A stretch of 64,000 nt of DNA from positions 1 through 64,000 of the forward strand of contig NZ_JAJNAG010000009.1 of NCBI RefSeq assembly GCF_021010575.1. The letters are read 5' to 3'. Below the pieces are notes generated by a model, which saw only the letters and a list, made by a program, of their open reading frames with translations, was not told where the DNA came from and made no database searches. Shown here in pieces: positions 39,658 to 48,756 of this stretch (the stretch's first letter is position 1; every line of letters begins with the position of its first letter). Origin of the DNA: Limnobaculum eriocheiris (lineage in GTDB: Bacteria > Pseudomonadota > Gammaproteobacteria > Enterobacterales > Enterobacteriaceae). The translations under genes and the position numbers were made by a program.

Positions 39658-39827
39658 CCCAGGCACCTACGGTTCTGGTATCTAATCCCCATATAGGAGA
39701 ACAGTTGTTTCAATTTGAACCAAGAGAAATTAGAAAGATATTAGTCGGAGAATATGAAGTTCGATATGAAATTATTAATTCAAACATCTATATATTGCGT
39801 ATATGGCACACACGGGAAAGTCGGTGA
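39658..39827 (+). pseudogene. 3' fragment of a RelE/ParE-type toxin gene
   Basis: Directly after the IS end, a frame encodes NPHIGEQLFQFEPREIRKILVGEYEVRYEI then IYILRIWHTRESR, the C-terminal half of ParE toxins (conserved R, Y-E-V-R-Y and W-H-T-R-E). The N-terminal half and the antitoxin gene are missing, removed together with the 3' end of the ATPase gene. An open frame continues upstream into the IS, but that part is not ParE. Not functional as an independent toxin. Confidence 0.75.
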
Positions 39828-39848
39828 AAAATCTCATATTTATCAAAA

Positions 39849-40715
39849 TCATAAAGCGCTAACAGCAGACAATTTCATGCTGTTTTCAAGTATACTGAGA
39901 ATGCCGCTATCAGTATTTTCATCAAATTTTCTAGCAAATAGATTTTTACTATTTATTAGCATTTCTGAATCCCCAGTCAAAAAATCACGAGGGCGCAATT
40001 TAATATCACTTGACTCGACCCAGTCAATTTCTCTTTTATCATCATAAATTATCCTGGATTTAAATGTGGTATTCATCAATACGGTTTGAAAAAAACTTTC
40101 ATCCGAAATTAATGTATTACGGTAAAAATCCTTAAAAACCCTTAACTCTGGACTATAGGTGATAAACTCGCAAAAACTCTTACTTAATATCATCCACTGA
40201 TTACCTATGTATGGTGTAACACCTTTCAAAAACGGTCTATTAGATACAGTGGATACAACCAGCTCTCCATTTATTTCCTGAACATAGTCTTTTATCCTAT
40301 GCATGGTTTCCGGTCTAACCAGATTTTGGTTAACTACTTTTATAAATTCGCAGCAATCAAACGCACTAAGATACTCCATTATAAAAGCTTGGTTTTTTAA
40401 TGGAAAATCCTGTCCACTTAAATTTATGAAGTAATCCCATGCCGAACCACTGGTTACAAGTTTTTCGATACCACGCAACTGGGCATCTACCAAACTATAC
40501 CCACCCCATATAGCTTCTTTACTTTCTAATAATGAGGTATTATTATAATTACTCAAAAACAAGCTTATTTCATCAAAAATACTTTTACCAGCACGCTTAT
40601 CGATATGTATTACATAATGATTTTTTTCATGATAAATAGATTTAAATAATCTCTTGAATTGATTGGGATAGCGATGAACTAACATGAAATATGCAATCAT
40701 GTAAAATAGCCTCAT
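39849..40715 (-). CDS. GT14-like glycosyltransferase (core-2/I-branching beta-1,6-GlcNAc transferase family, 288 aa)
   Basis: The protein starts MRLFYMIAYFMLVHRYP-like and shows the family pattern: a short hydrophobic strand, HIDKRAGKS, then WGGYSLVDAQLRGIEKL, YFINLSGQDFPLK (typical L-S-G-x-D-x-P-L motif) and GNQWMILSKSFCEFI, then SDESFFQTVL with the acidic pair. It would transfer a sugar to a surface glycan, capsule or O-antigen. It is soluble or peripheral, with no clear membrane anchor. The gene is AT-rich compared with Tn3, so it was picked up as cargo. It is intact. The acceptor is unknown. Confidence 0.82.
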   Translation of the reverse strand: MRLFYMIAYFMLVHRYPNQFKRLFKSIYHEKNHYVIHIDKRAGKSIFDEISLFLSNYNNTSLLESKEAIWGGYSLVDAQLRGIEKLVTSGSAWDYFINLSGQDFPLKNQAFIMEYLSAFDCCEFIKVVNQNLVRPETMHRIKDYVQEINGELVVSTVSNRPFLKGVTPYIGNQWMILSKSFCEFITYSPELRVFKDFYRNTLISDESFFQTVLMNTTFKSRIIYDDKREIDWVESSDIKLRPRDFLTGDSEMLINSKNLFARKFDENTDSGILSILENSMKLSAVSAL

Positions 40716-40929
40716 ATTTTCAACTCAACACACTTATAATAACCATACTACAATATTAAGGGTGAGAGTGAAGTTGGTTAAATAGAAAAGTGACTTTTAA
40801 CTATAAATAGCGCGCGATAATTACTTATTTTTAACTAAATCAGTTAATTACAATATTAAATCTATTATCAGGCATTTCATTTTTCGCACGTTAATTATAT
40901 TGATGATCGTGAAAAATGGATGTGAATAT

Positions 40930-41094
40930 TTAGCAATCTTCTACACCTCGGAAATAATATCCACAATGAGGGCAAACCATCGTTATATTTTTTCTTAATT
41001 TATGCATACTCTGTTCAGCTATGCGAGAACATTTAGGGCATGTGACATCGACTGATTTGTCACGAAACATCTTAAAACTATCAAAGATAGACAT
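40930..41094 (-). CDS. ynfU: YnfU-like small zinc-ribbon protein (54 aa)
   Basis: The small gene reads M-S-I-F-D-S-F-K-M-F-R-D-K and then has two CPxC knuckles, CPKCSRIAEQSMHKLRKN and CPHCGYYF, closing with VEDC. This is the YnfU family of enterobacterial zinc-binding proteins of unknown role. A weak GGAT ribosome-binding site precedes the ATG. It is in the same orientation as the glycosyltransferase gene but separated from it by 214 bp in which I see nothing. It is unusual as transposon cargo. Confidence 0.78.
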   Translation of the reverse strand: MSIFDSFKMFRDKSVDVTCPKCSRIAEQSMHKLRKNITMVCPHCGYYFRGVEDC

Positions 41095-41195
41095 ATCTTT
41101 TATCCAGCAGAGATGTTGAATTCCAGTGTACGCTTAAATGTTGTAGATAGCTCACTATTTGTTATATTTAAGTCTCTTTACTTTAGGGTTGTACG

Positions 41196-41463
41196 GGCTT
41201 TGTTGAATAAATCAGATTTAGGGCAAGCATCTTCGTAGCCGGTTGCAGTTGTCAGATAATACGCACGCTTTCTGGCATGCCTGTCTTCGTCATTTTGTTC
41301 AGCGCACGTACCATGGCCAAAGCCTCTGCAACCTGACCATCGTAGTCACGCAACGTCAGCGAACCACCGAACAACTGCTTTACCCTGTACATCGCCGTTT
41401 CCGCTATCGACCGACGGTTGTAATCTGTTGTCCATTTCCACCGTGCATTGCTCCCGCTCAGCC
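41196..41463 (-). mobile_element. IS903 remnant (one end, ~268 bp)
   Basis: It begins with the intact 18-bp end GGCTTTGTTGAATAAATC and matches the other IS903 copy, with several substitutions, up to the bases GCTCAGCC. There it stops and unrelated sequence follows. It keeps only the 3' part of the transposase gene. It has the same orientation as the complete copy, so recombination between the two could delete the 2.6 kb between them. Confidence 0.88.
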
Positions 41464-41640
41464 GTTGAATCTCATAGCGCTGGGTTGCTATTCCCGTTCA
41501 GGGAGTTGTGCCGTTGGGGGAGCCGAATCAGTGTGACGAGTCCCAACTCGGCAAGCCATCCCGATGGCAATCACTGGTCTGGCCGACCTTCAGAACGTTA
41601 TGCAGCGTCCAGCAGCATAATGTTCTGTGGGGTGTGTAGA
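41464..41640. other. Unassigned sequence between the IS903 remnant and the Tn3 right end
   Basis: No ORF is supported. It contains an imperfect inverted repeat CAGAACGTTATGC...GCATAATGTTCTG near 41596-41625. I could not match it to an integron attC or to another IS end. Confidence 0.4.
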
Positions 41641-41710
41641 GGGGTCTGATGCTCAGAGGAAGAAAACATTGCTTAACGTGAGTTTTCGTTCCACTGAGCA
41701 TCAGACCCCA
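41641..41710. repeat. Tn3 right end with nested mirror-image ends
   Basis: The last 38 bases are the Tn3 inverted repeat. Inside it the sequence continues as a copy of the tnpA-side terminus, including the bases of the last tnpA codons (GAGGAAGAAAACATTGC). A second outward GGGGTCTGATGCTCAG then occurs at 41641-41656, an exact inverse match of 41695-41710. The right end is thus a 70-bp miniature inverted element built from a left end. Confidence 0.8.
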
Positions 41711-41836
41711 ATAATAAGGTATTATCGTTCCAGATCTGGCTTTCATATCGGTAATTTTTTTTGCCTCGCTGTATTACTTTATGGTGACAAGGTCTATGCT
41801 TAACACGATTTCCACTATTTGAAGGGAGTAATTGTG

Positions 41837-42307
41837 ATGCGTATTTCTTCTGTATTGCCCGTTGTTTTAAGTCTTTGTTTTTTATCCGGAGCCGCCATGG
41901 CCGCCGATACTACAGCAAAGGAACCAACCAAAGCACAAACCGCCCAGCGCGATAAAATGAGCAACTGTAATAAAGAAGCAACAGATAAAGATCTTAAAGG
42001 CGATGAACGCAAAGCCTTTATGAGTAACTGTCTGAAAGCCAAGCCCGCTGAAAGCGAAAAGAAAATGACCGCTCAACAGCAAAAAATGGCTGACTGTAAT
42101 AAAGAAGCCGGTGATAAAGCCCTGAAGGGCGACGACCGTAAAGCCTTTATGAGCAGTTGCCTGAAAGGCAAAGCGGATACCGCTGAAAAAGCGGTAACGC
42201 CACAACAGCAAAAAATGGCCGAATGTAATAAAGAAGCCGGTGATAAAGCGCTAAAAGGCGACGACCGCAAAACCTTTATGAATACCTGTCTGAAAAAAGC
42301 GGCCTGA
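41837..42307 (+). CDS. psiF: PsiF-family exported protein with three repeats (156 aa)
   Basis: A signal peptide (RISSVLPVVLSLCFLSGAAMA) precedes three copies of the PsiF repeat: C-N-K-E-A-x-D-K-x-L-K-G-D-x-R-K-x-F-M-x-x-C-L-K, each with two cysteines. E. coli PsiF (phosphate-starvation-inducible, function unknown) is about 106 residues with two repeats, so this has one extra. The start at 41837 has GAAGGGAG 8 bases upstream. The protein is very basic and periplasmic by prediction. It lies just beyond the Tn3 insertion, whose target site is ~125 bp upstream, so the transposon may have moved its promoter context. Confidence 0.88.
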   Translation: MRISSVLPVVLSLCFLSGAAMAADTTAKEPTKAQTAQRDKMSNCNKEATDKDLKGDERKAFMSNCLKAKPAESEKKMTAQQQKMADCNKEAGDKALKGDDRKAFMSSCLKGKADTAEKAVTPQQQKMAECNKEAGDKALKGDDRKTFMNTCLKKAA

Positions 42308-42330
42308 CCCTTCCTGCTTATTACCAGTTA

Positions 42331-42352
42331 TATCCCGCCACAAGGCGGGATA
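42331..42352 (+). terminator. psiF terminator
   Basis: Perfect 9-bp arms TATCCCGCC/GGCGGGATA around ACAA, followed by TTGTTTCGTT, 24 bases after psiF. Confidence 0.8.
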
Positions 42353-42458
42353 TTGTTTCGTTATTTATCCAGCCCGACGCCTTCATTCCCTACTAATCAC
42401 CCGATCATTTTTTATCATCCCTCGATTGACCCAGCCTTAAGGTAAGTGCATACTTATA

Positions 42459-42477
42459 AATGTTATATTATAACATA
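42459..42477. promoter_or_regulatory. Zur box upstream of rpmJ2
   Basis: TGTTATATTATAACA (42461-42475) is a perfect dyad matching the enterobacterial Zur consensus GTTATANTATAAC. It lies 20 bases before the rpmJ2 start, where bound Zur would block transcription under zinc-replete conditions. Confidence 0.85.
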
Positions 42478-42494
42478 TCAATTCAGAGGTAATC

Positions 42495-42635
42495 ATGCAG
42501 GTCTTAAGTTCTCTACGTTCCGCCAGGCAGCGCCATCCTGATTGTAAAGTGGTGCACCGTCGGGGCAAGATTTACGTTATATGCAAAACCAACCCGCGAT
42601 TTAAAGCGGTACAGGGTGGAAAGAAAAAACGTTAA
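42495..42635 (+). CDS. rpmJ2: Zinc-independent ribosomal protein L36 paralogue (46 aa)
   Basis: [17 protein letters not shown] then [28 protein letters not shown] is the C-minus type L36 (YkgO) of E. coli, lacking the full CxxC...C...H zinc ribbon. Under zinc starvation it replaces zinc-binding L36 in the 50S subunit and frees zinc. AGAGGT precedes the ATG and a Zur box overlaps the promoter region, which agrees with the known regulation. The usual partner rpmE2 (L31 paralogue) is not adjacent here. Confidence 0.93.
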   Translation: MQVLSSLRSARQRHPDCKVVHRRGKIYVICKTNPRFKAVQGGKKKR

Positions 42636-42660
42636 CCATTTTTCTTCTCAATTTAGTGAA

Positions 42661-42683
42661 AAGCACTCTCCCGGTGAGTGCTT
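42661..42683 (+). terminator. rpmJ2 terminator
   Basis: Arms AAGCACTC and GAGTGCTT around TCCCGGT, 26 bases after the rpmJ2 stop; little T-run. Confidence 0.6.
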
Positions 42684-42778
42684 ACTAACTATATTTCGTG
42701 ACTGGCTGATTTTCTAAATTATTGGCATCCAATACTGAAAAAATAAATATTCATGATAATGGACTTATCTTCATTAAT

Positions 42779-42798
42779 AAGTTAGTAGTCACTAACTT
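42779..42798. promoter_or_regulatory. 20-bp dyad, operator-like
   Basis: AAGTTAGT-AGTC-ACTAACTT is a perfect inverted repeat with 8-bp arms, of the type bound by MarR/TetR-like regulators. It lies ~150 bp upstream of the truncated hydrolase gene, in an otherwise featureless 313-bp gap (42636-42948). No regulator gene is adjacent. Confidence 0.5.
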
Positions 42799-42948
42799 AA
42801 TCAATACCTGCACCTTCAAATACTGCTCATTTTTCAACCTAATTAAACACAAAGCGTGTTTAATCCGTTCACATAACGCTCTATTGTTAATGTCAGAAGG
42901 CTATTTACAATGATAAAAACGATCTGATAACGGGAGGATGCCGCGATA

Positions 42949-43167
42949 TTGGCTGAATTAGAACAACAAAAATACGAAGTTAATCATATTGATATTAGTT
43001 ATTGTACCACCGATCAGGGACCAGCATTGCTGATGCTTCATGGTCATCCCCATATGATGTGGCATAAAGTAGCGCCAGCTCTTGCTCAACACTTTACTAT
43101 TGTTACTGCCGACCTGCGTGGATATGAGAGCAGCGACAAAGCGGTAACGGCAATGGAGAACAACTAA
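42949..43167 (+). pseudogene. N-terminal fragment of an alpha/beta hydrolase
   Basis: The 72-codon frame has the N-terminal strands of an alpha/beta hydrolase of the haloacetate dehalogenase type: a beta-strand pair, [19 protein letters not shown] (oxyanion-hole H-G-x-P) and [15 protein letters not shown]. It ends abruptly after the first quarter, with no nucleophile elbow or catalytic His. Nothing downstream restores the frame, so it is a deletion remnant. The start is TTG at 42949 with GGGAGG upstream. Confidence 0.75.
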
Positions 43168-43354
43168 TCGACATAAAAATGCCCCTGAAGTAAAACGATA
43201 CACTGTAAAGCAAACTGCCAGATGGGCTTTCCGTTTTATTATTGTTTAAAGTTCTATGATTTTATAAACAGAAACCCCGATTAATTCAGGAATGTCCTGA
43301 TATCCGACTATATTTTAACCCTGCTCACAATGCTATGGGAGCACCCGATTAAAG

Positions 43355-43370
43355 TGTGATAAACTTCACA
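43355..43370. promoter_or_regulatory. CRP-binding site upstream of the ygjV-like gene
   Basis: TGTGATAAACTTCACA is a perfect TGTGA-N6-TCACA dyad, 140 bp before the next ORF, within a 342-bp gene-free gap (43168-43509). Confidence 0.75.
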
Positions 43371-43509
43371 TTAATTAGCGACTGAAACAGCCATTTCTAA
43401 AATGACCTGACCAAGAGTATCTCTGAATAAATCTAAGTGATGAGATTCGCTTCTCACGTTTTATTATCTGCAAAAATATAGCAATACTTTCTGTAAGGAC
43501 ATTCTGGTC

Positions 43510-44097
43510 ATGACATTTTATTGGGCTGCTCAGGCTGTGGGCGGCGTGGCGTTTCTGGTAGGGATTACCATGTTTTTTAACCGCAATGAGCGCGGTTTTA
43601 AATATCAGCTTTCTGCCTATTCAACCATCATGAGTTGTCACTTCTTTATGATGGGCGCCAATGCGGCTGCAATGAGCGTACTGCTGAGTGCAATACGTAC
43701 CATCACCTCCATCTGGTGGCGTAACCTTTGGGTCATGATGATCTTTATTACCCTGACGCTAATATTAGCCACCATGAAAATTCAGCACCCAATTGAAGCC
43801 CTGCCGATTGCCGGTACCATTGCCAGTACCTGGGCAATGTTCCGCACTCATGGTTTAAAGATGCGCAGCATTATGTGGTGCTCAACCGCCTGTTGGGTTA
43901 CCCACAACATTTGGGCTGGCTCGATTGGCGGAACCCTGATTGAAGGGAGTTTTCTGTTGATGAACGGCTTCAATATTATTCGTTTCTACCGTATGCAAAA
44001 ACGTGGTATCGATCCTTTTGCCATTGAAAGCAAAGTAATTAAAGCCGCAGAAGAAGAAAAGGCGCTGGAAGAAAAAACACCTGAAGAACAAAAGTAA
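43510..44097 (+). CDS. ygjV: YgjV-family inner-membrane protein (195 aa)
   Basis: This belongs to the bacterial inner membrane protein family of E. coli YgjV (Imp-YgjV). About five hydrophobic segments are visible between residues 5 and 160, with characteristic motifs LVGITMFFNRNERGFKYQL, YSTIMSCHFFMMGANAAAMS and AIRTITSIW. A charged cytoplasmic tail (EEEKALEEKTPEEQK) follows. Function unknown. It reads toward selB and shares a bidirectional terminator with it. An upstream CRP site suggests catabolite control. Confidence 0.85.
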   Translation: MTFYWAAQAVGGVAFLVGITMFFNRNERGFKYQLSAYSTIMSCHFFMMGANAAAMSVLLSAIRTITSIWWRNLWVMMIFITLTLILATMKIQHPIEALPIAGTIASTWAMFRTHGLKMRSIMWCSTACWVTHNIWAGSIGGTLIEGSFLLMNGFNIIRFYRMQKRGIDPFAIESKVIKAAEEEKALEEKTPEEQK

Positions 44098-44121
44098 GCC
44101 CGCACTTTATACCGCGGGCTT
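44096..44121. terminator. Bidirectional terminator between ygjV-like gene and selB
   Basis: Perfect arms AAGCCCGC and GCGGGCTT around a 10-base loop, overlapping the ygjV-like stop and just downstream of the convergent selB. Confidence 0.8.
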
Positions 44122-44127
44122 AACAGT

Positions 44128-46008
44128 TTAATCCAGAAACAGCCCCTGATCGCGAAGTAAGTGGTCATTACCGCGCCGGCGGGTAAAGCCACTACGGTCA
44201 AAAAACTCCAGAACCTGAATCGCCAGCTTACGTCCTACCCCCAGCCGATCGCGAAAATCAGCAGCGCAGGTACTTCCCTGAGTGGTGTGCATAGTACGAA
44301 TCAAATCGGCAAACTGGCGAATACGACCGCTCAGGTAGTAACGGTCACGCACCACTGCGGTGATATGGCCCAATTGCGCCGCTTTACGCAATACGGCTCT
44401 CACCCGTTGCTCATCCAACGCCAGCTCGGAAGCTAAATCCCGCACCCAGTAGGGGTCATCACCAAACTTCTCTTCTATACGCTGCCATATCTCCTGTTCA
44501 TCAGGCGTAAATGCCAGGCTGAATTCCGGCAGATGCAGCCAACCCCGGCTGTTACTCAGACGTTTTTCCGCCAACAACATATCAACCAGTGAGAACACTA
44601 AGGCTTCCGGCTCTGAGGGTAGCGCCATCCGGCGCAATCTGGCCCGCCCAACCCCCAACTGATCCAAATGCTGCTGATGGAAATCGCTCAGGGTATCTAT
44701 CAACCGCTGTTGGAACTCTTGCACTTTTTCCTGTTGCAGTGCGGTATCACCCACCACTTTACAACCTGACGCCGTTAACAACATTGGTAGCCCGTCGTCG
44801 GTTAACTGACGCGCCCAACCGAATGCTTTAAGGGATAAGCTGCCTTCCGCCAGACGCAGCTGTAAAACCTGCATATCATCTTGTGTCTGACTGAGCTGGC
44901 CAAGCTTTTCAAGATATTCCGGCTGGCGTTTTCCTCTACGCGGCGGCTGAAGTAACAACACTCGCGCACCGCCCAGAGTTTCACGGGCGCTGATATCGCG
45001 CACAATGATGCGATCGTTCTCTGCCAGTAACAGAGGTTCATCCAGCACCAGCTCCACTAAAACGTCGCTGCCCGCGCTAACCGCCCCTTCCTGTAACAGC
45101 GAAATACGGCCAGTAATATGGTTAACCGCATGGTGCAAATGTACCGATTGCCAATGGCGAATAGGCTTATCACAATGGAGAATCGCGAGAACTCTGTCTC
45201 CGGCTTCGGGGGGGGCTTGCTGTAACAGCCAGTCTCCACGGTTTACATCCTGCTTACCCATATCGCCGGTGATGTTTAACGCGATACGCTCACCGGCCCC
45301 CGCCCGCTCTGCCGGTTGATTCTGGGCGTGAATGCTTCTTACCCGAACCGGTCGATTAGCGCCCGTCAGCCACAGGGTATCTCCTACGCTAACCTGTCCG
45401 CTAAATGCGGTTCCGGTTACCACCAGGCCGCTGCCTTTGATGGTAAAACTACGGTCAACCGCCAGACGAAAACGGTGTATTGATGCTTCGCTATCTTCGC
45501 TTTGATGCTGATATAAATTGATTAAATGTTGGCGTAACTCTGCGATGCCCGTTCCCTGTGGTGCTGCAGTAATAAAGAGTGGACAACCACTCCAACCCTG
45601 AGCACTTAGCTCATCAGCGATCTGGCTTTTGACGCTGGCAACCCGCTCCGGTGTGACCCGATCTGCTTTGGTTAAGGCAACGGTAATGGCAGGAATGCCC
45701 ACCAGCCGTAAAATGGCCAGATGTTCCCGGGTTTGCGCCATAATGCCATCGTCGCAGGCCACGACCAGCAACGCATGCTGAACACCATCAACGCCCGCCA
45801 GCATATTTGCCAAAAACTTTTCATGGCCCGGAACGTCAATAAAACCCAGTACCTGACCCGCTTCCAACGGCAAAAAGACATAGCCTAAATCAATGGTCAT
45901 TCCCCGGCGTTTTTCTTCCGGCAGGCGATCGGTGCTGCCGGCGCCGGTCAGCGCTTGCAGCAACGTGGATTTTCCGTGGTCAACGTGTCCGGCAGTGGCA
46001 ATAATCAT
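44128..46008 (-). CDS. selB: SelB, selenocysteine-specific elongation factor (626 aa)
   Basis: This GTPase delivers Sec-tRNA(Sec) to UGA codons by binding the SECIS hairpin. The EF-Tu-like part has the P-loop GHVDHGKST (7-15), the switch region MTIDLGY, DVPGHE and TKAD. The C-terminal ~270 residues form winged-helix repeats that bind the mRNA hairpin (e.g. [15 protein letters not shown] and the final DHLLRDQG). The E. coli protein is 614 aa. The start overlaps the selA stop by 4 bases, so the two are translationally coupled. Its partners selC and a SECIS-bearing client are in the same window. Confidence 0.97.
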   Translation of the reverse strand: MIIATAGHVDHGKSTLLQALTGAGSTDRLPEEKRRGMTIDLGYVFLPLEAGQVLGFIDVPGHEKFLANMLAGVDGVQHALLVVACDDGIMAQTREHLAILRLVGIPAITVALTKADRVTPERVASVKSQIADELSAQGWSGCPLFITAAPQGTGIAELRQHLINLYQHQSEDSEASIHRFRLAVDRSFTIKGSGLVVTGTAFSGQVSVGDTLWLTGANRPVRVRSIHAQNQPAERAGAGERIALNITGDMGKQDVNRGDWLLQQAPPEAGDRVLAILHCDKPIRHWQSVHLHHAVNHITGRISLLQEGAVSAGSDVLVELVLDEPLLLAENDRIIVRDISARETLGGARVLLLQPPRRGKRQPEYLEKLGQLSQTQDDMQVLQLRLAEGSLSLKAFGWARQLTDDGLPMLLTASGCKVVGDTALQQEKVQEFQQRLIDTLSDFHQQHLDQLGVGRARLRRMALPSEPEALVFSLVDMLLAEKRLSNSRGWLHLPEFSLAFTPDEQEIWQRIEEKFGDDPYWVRDLASELALDEQRVRAVLRKAAQLGHITAVVRDRYYLSGRIRQFADLIRTMHTTQGSTCAADFRDRLGVGRKLAIQVLEFFDRSGFTRRRGNDHLLRDQGLFLD

Positions 46009-47396
46009 GCTAACAGCATCTCCAGCAATTCTGATTCATCTTCAAGGCAGCGTAGATCCAGCCATAGTTTTCCTTCCTGTATCCGACCAATCACCGGTTT
46101 TGGCAGAGCGCGCCATTTTTCCGCCAGCGCTTCCAGCGTTCGGCCCCGGCCATCTTTTGGCTCAAAAGTCAGGGCATAGCTGGGCAGGCGATCTACCGGT
46201 AATGATCCACTGCCAATTTGCGACAGGCAATGCTCCGCCTGTACGGTGAAATTCCCGCCGTAACAAGCCTGTAATGGAGAAAGTAACAGCGCCGCCATTT
46301 CCCTCATTTCAACGGCATCACGGCTTAACAGGCGCAAAGTCGGCAGAGAGTACGCCAGACGTTCCGGCTGTTGGTAAAGACGCAATGTGGCTTCCAGCGC
46401 TGCCAGCGTTAGCTTTCCGGCGCGCAGTGCGCGTTTTAACGGATGGCGTTGGATTTTCTCAATCCACTTTTTCGAACCGAGGATAATCCCCGCCTGTGGG
46501 CCACCCAACAGTTTATCGCCGGAGAAAGTGACTAAATCCACACCGGCAGCAATCAGGTTTTGCGGCATTGGCTCGGCGGGCAGATCATACTGTTGTAAAT
46601 CGATTAATGAACCGCTGCCAAGGTCAGTGGCTACCGGTAAATTCAGCTCACGCCCCAGCGCTACCAGCTCCTGCTCATCAACCGCCGCCGTAAAACCCTG
46701 AATGCTGTAATTACTGGTATGTACTTTCATCAGTAAACCGGTGTTTTCACTTACCGCCTCGCGGTAGTCACGCAGGTGTGTACGGTTAGTGGTGCCCACT
46801 TCCACCAGCTTACACCCCGCCTGACGCATCACATCCGGCACCCGGAATGCACCACCAATCTCCACCAGCTCACCGCGAGAAACGATAACTTCTTGATCTG
46901 CCGCTACCGCAGCCAGCATCAGCATCACCGCCGCCGCGTTGTTATTCACGATACAGGCCGCTTCTGCACCAGTTAATTCACTCAGCAAATCGGAAATCAC
47001 ATTGTCCCGATGACCACGCCCTGCGCCATCCAGATCGTACTCCAGCGTCACGGCCTGACGCATAACGCTGGCAACTTCATCAATGGCTTCCTCCGCCAAC
47101 AGCGCACGCCCCAGATTTGTATGCAGCACGGTTCCGCTCAGGTTAAATACCGGCTGTAAGCCGCTGCGCTGTTTCTGCATCAGATGGTTGCTAACCGCTT
47201 CAATCCAGTTATGACTCCACTCGGGCAATCGATTGAACTGGCTAATCTCCTGTCGGGCCTGTTGCTGTAAATCACGCAGCGACGACACCACCAGATGCTG
47301 GCCAAATTGCAGCAATAGTGGCTCTATATCCGGCTCATTAAGTAAGCGATCCACCGAAGGAAGCTGGCTGTACAGGGATTGTGTTTGATTATTCAT
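46005..47396 (-). CDS. selA: SelA, L-seryl-tRNA(Sec) selenium transferase (463 aa)
   Basis: This PLP enzyme converts seryl-tRNA(Sec) to selenocysteyl-tRNA(Sec) using selenophosphate and acts as a large ring (decamer in E. coli). Length equals the E. coli protein (463). The PLP lysine sits in [13 protein letters not shown] at about residue 295. The N-terminal domain ([11 protein letters not shown]) binds the tRNA. The order selA-selB on one strand matches E. coli. selD, which makes selenophosphate, is not in the window. Confidence 0.97.
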   Translation of the reverse strand: MNNQTQSLYSQLPSVDRLLNEPDIEPLLLQFGQHLVVSSLRDLQQQARQEISQFNRLPEWSHNWIEAVSNHLMQKQRSGLQPVFNLSGTVLHTNLGRALLAEEAIDEVASVMRQAVTLEYDLDGAGRGHRDNVISDLLSELTGAEAACIVNNNAAAVMLMLAAVAADQEVIVSRGELVEIGGAFRVPDVMRQAGCKLVEVGTTNRTHLRDYREAVSENTGLLMKVHTSNYSIQGFTAAVDEQELVALGRELNLPVATDLGSGSLIDLQQYDLPAEPMPQNLIAAGVDLVTFSGDKLLGGPQAGIILGSKKWIEKIQRHPLKRALRAGKLTLAALEATLRLYQQPERLAYSLPTLRLLSRDAVEMREMAALLLSPLQACYGGNFTVQAEHCLSQIGSGSLPVDRLPSYALTFEPKDGRGRTLEALAEKWRALPKPVIGRIQEGKLWLDLRCLEDESELLEMLLA

Positions 47397-47622
47397 GAGT
47401 GCGGCCTGTTAAAAATCAATGACGCTAATATATCGGCTCAACGCCATAACGTGAAGCCTAAGCTTATCAGGTCGTGAATGATATCAATGAAATGGTGAAA
47501 TCAGCCAATGGCGGCTACGCTTAATAGCAGTCAGCATAATTTTTATGCTGTATGGATGGGGCACGCTTTACTCCCGCTCATCCATCTTTTTATTCCGTCA
47601 GCGCTACAAGGTGATAATCACT

Positions 47623-48687
47623 ATGACTATGAATATTCGCAGCTTTGCTGCTACTTCCGCTACGTCTCCGGTTGCTCTTCACGCCATCATTCGTCGTGAC
47701 CCGCGAGAAGACGATGTAGCTATCAAGATTTTATACTGTGGCGTTTGCCACTCCGATATCCATCAGGCCCGTAATGAGTGGCATAACACTATTTATCCGG
47801 TGGTTCCCGGCCATGAGATTATTGGTCAGGTCACCGCCGTCGGTAAGAATGTTACCCACTATAAACCGGGAGATTGGGTTGGCGTTGGCTGTATGGTGGA
47901 TTCCTGTCAGCATTGTGCCTCCTGTCAGGACGGCCTTGAACAGTTTTGTGAGAACATCGCCACTTTTACCTACAACGGTAAAGATCGCCATGATGGCAGC
48001 ATCACTTACGGCGGCTATTCAGAATCTATTGTGGTTTCCGAGAAGTTTGTACTGCGCCTGCCGGAAAAACTCGATCCGAAATCCGCAGCACCTTTACTGT
48101 GCGCCGGTATTACCACTTACTCGCCACTACGCCACTGGAAGATTGGCAAAGGCCATAAAGTGGCAGTTGTTGGCTTAGGGGGTTTAGGCCATATGGCGTT
48201 AAAATTCGCCAAAGCGTTGGGAGCTGATGTCACCCTGTTCACCCGCTCAATAAGCAAAGCTCCGGAAGCCACCCGACTGGGTGCCGATCACGTGGTACTG
48301 TCTACCGATGCTGACCAGATGAAGGCAGTGAGTAATCACTTTGATTTCATTCTGGATACCGTTCCTCAACAGCACGATCTTAACCCTTACCTTTCTACCC
48401 TGAAACGCGACGGCACCTGCGTACTGGTCGGTCTGCTGGAACCGGTAGAACCCCCGATGCACAGTGGAATATTAGTCATGGGCCGCAAAACCCTGGCCGG
48501 TTCACTGATCGGCGGCATCGCCGAAACCCAGGAAATGCTCAACTTCTGCGCCCAGCACAACATCACCTGCGACGTAGAAATGATCAACATTCAGGAAATC
48601 AACCAGGCCTACACCCGAATGCTAAAAAGCGACGTCAAATACCGGTTTGTGATTGATATGAAATCGATAGAGACGGAAAACCTGTAA
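47623..48687 (+). CDS. Zinc-dependent NADP(H) alcohol/aldehyde dehydrogenase, YahK-like (354 aa)
   Basis: This is a cytoplasmic medium-chain dehydrogenase/reductase. The catalytic zinc ligand region CGVCHSDIH and PGHEIIG, the structural zinc cluster VDSCQHCASCQDGLEQFC and the Rossmann motif VGLGGLGHMALKFAKALGA are all visible. Closest remembered relative: E. coli YahK (349 aa), a broad-range NADPH aldehyde reductase. The start was set at 47623 (M-T-M-N-I-R) because AAGGTG lies 9 bases upstream; the longer frame from 47545 is unlikely. It is divergent from selA. A mosaic repeat follows the stop. Confidence 0.9.
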   Translation: MTMNIRSFAATSATSPVALHAIIRRDPREDDVAIKILYCGVCHSDIHQARNEWHNTIYPVVPGHEIIGQVTAVGKNVTHYKPGDWVGVGCMVDSCQHCASCQDGLEQFCENIATFTYNGKDRHDGSITYGGYSESIVVSEKFVLRLPEKLDPKSAAPLLCAGITTYSPLRHWKIGKGHKVAVVGLGGLGHMALKFAKALGADVTLFTRSISKAPEATRLGADHVVLSTDADQMKAVSNHFDFILDTVPQQHDLNPYLSTLKRDGTCVLVGLLEPVEPPMHSGILVMGRKTLAGSLIGGIAETQEMLNFCAQHNITCDVEMINIQEINQAYTRMLKSDVKYRFVIDMKSIETENL

Positions 48688-48756
48688 TTCCCAGCCCTTA
48701 TTCTTTGCTCTTTTAGGTTTGTGACCTTTAGGCCCTTAATTCCCTGACCTTCAAAG

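Noticed and set aside
41464-41640. Possible integron attC site near the Tn3 right end
   Set aside because: The imperfect inverted repeat lacks paired RYYYAAC/GTTRRRY boxes and no integrase or gene cassette is present.
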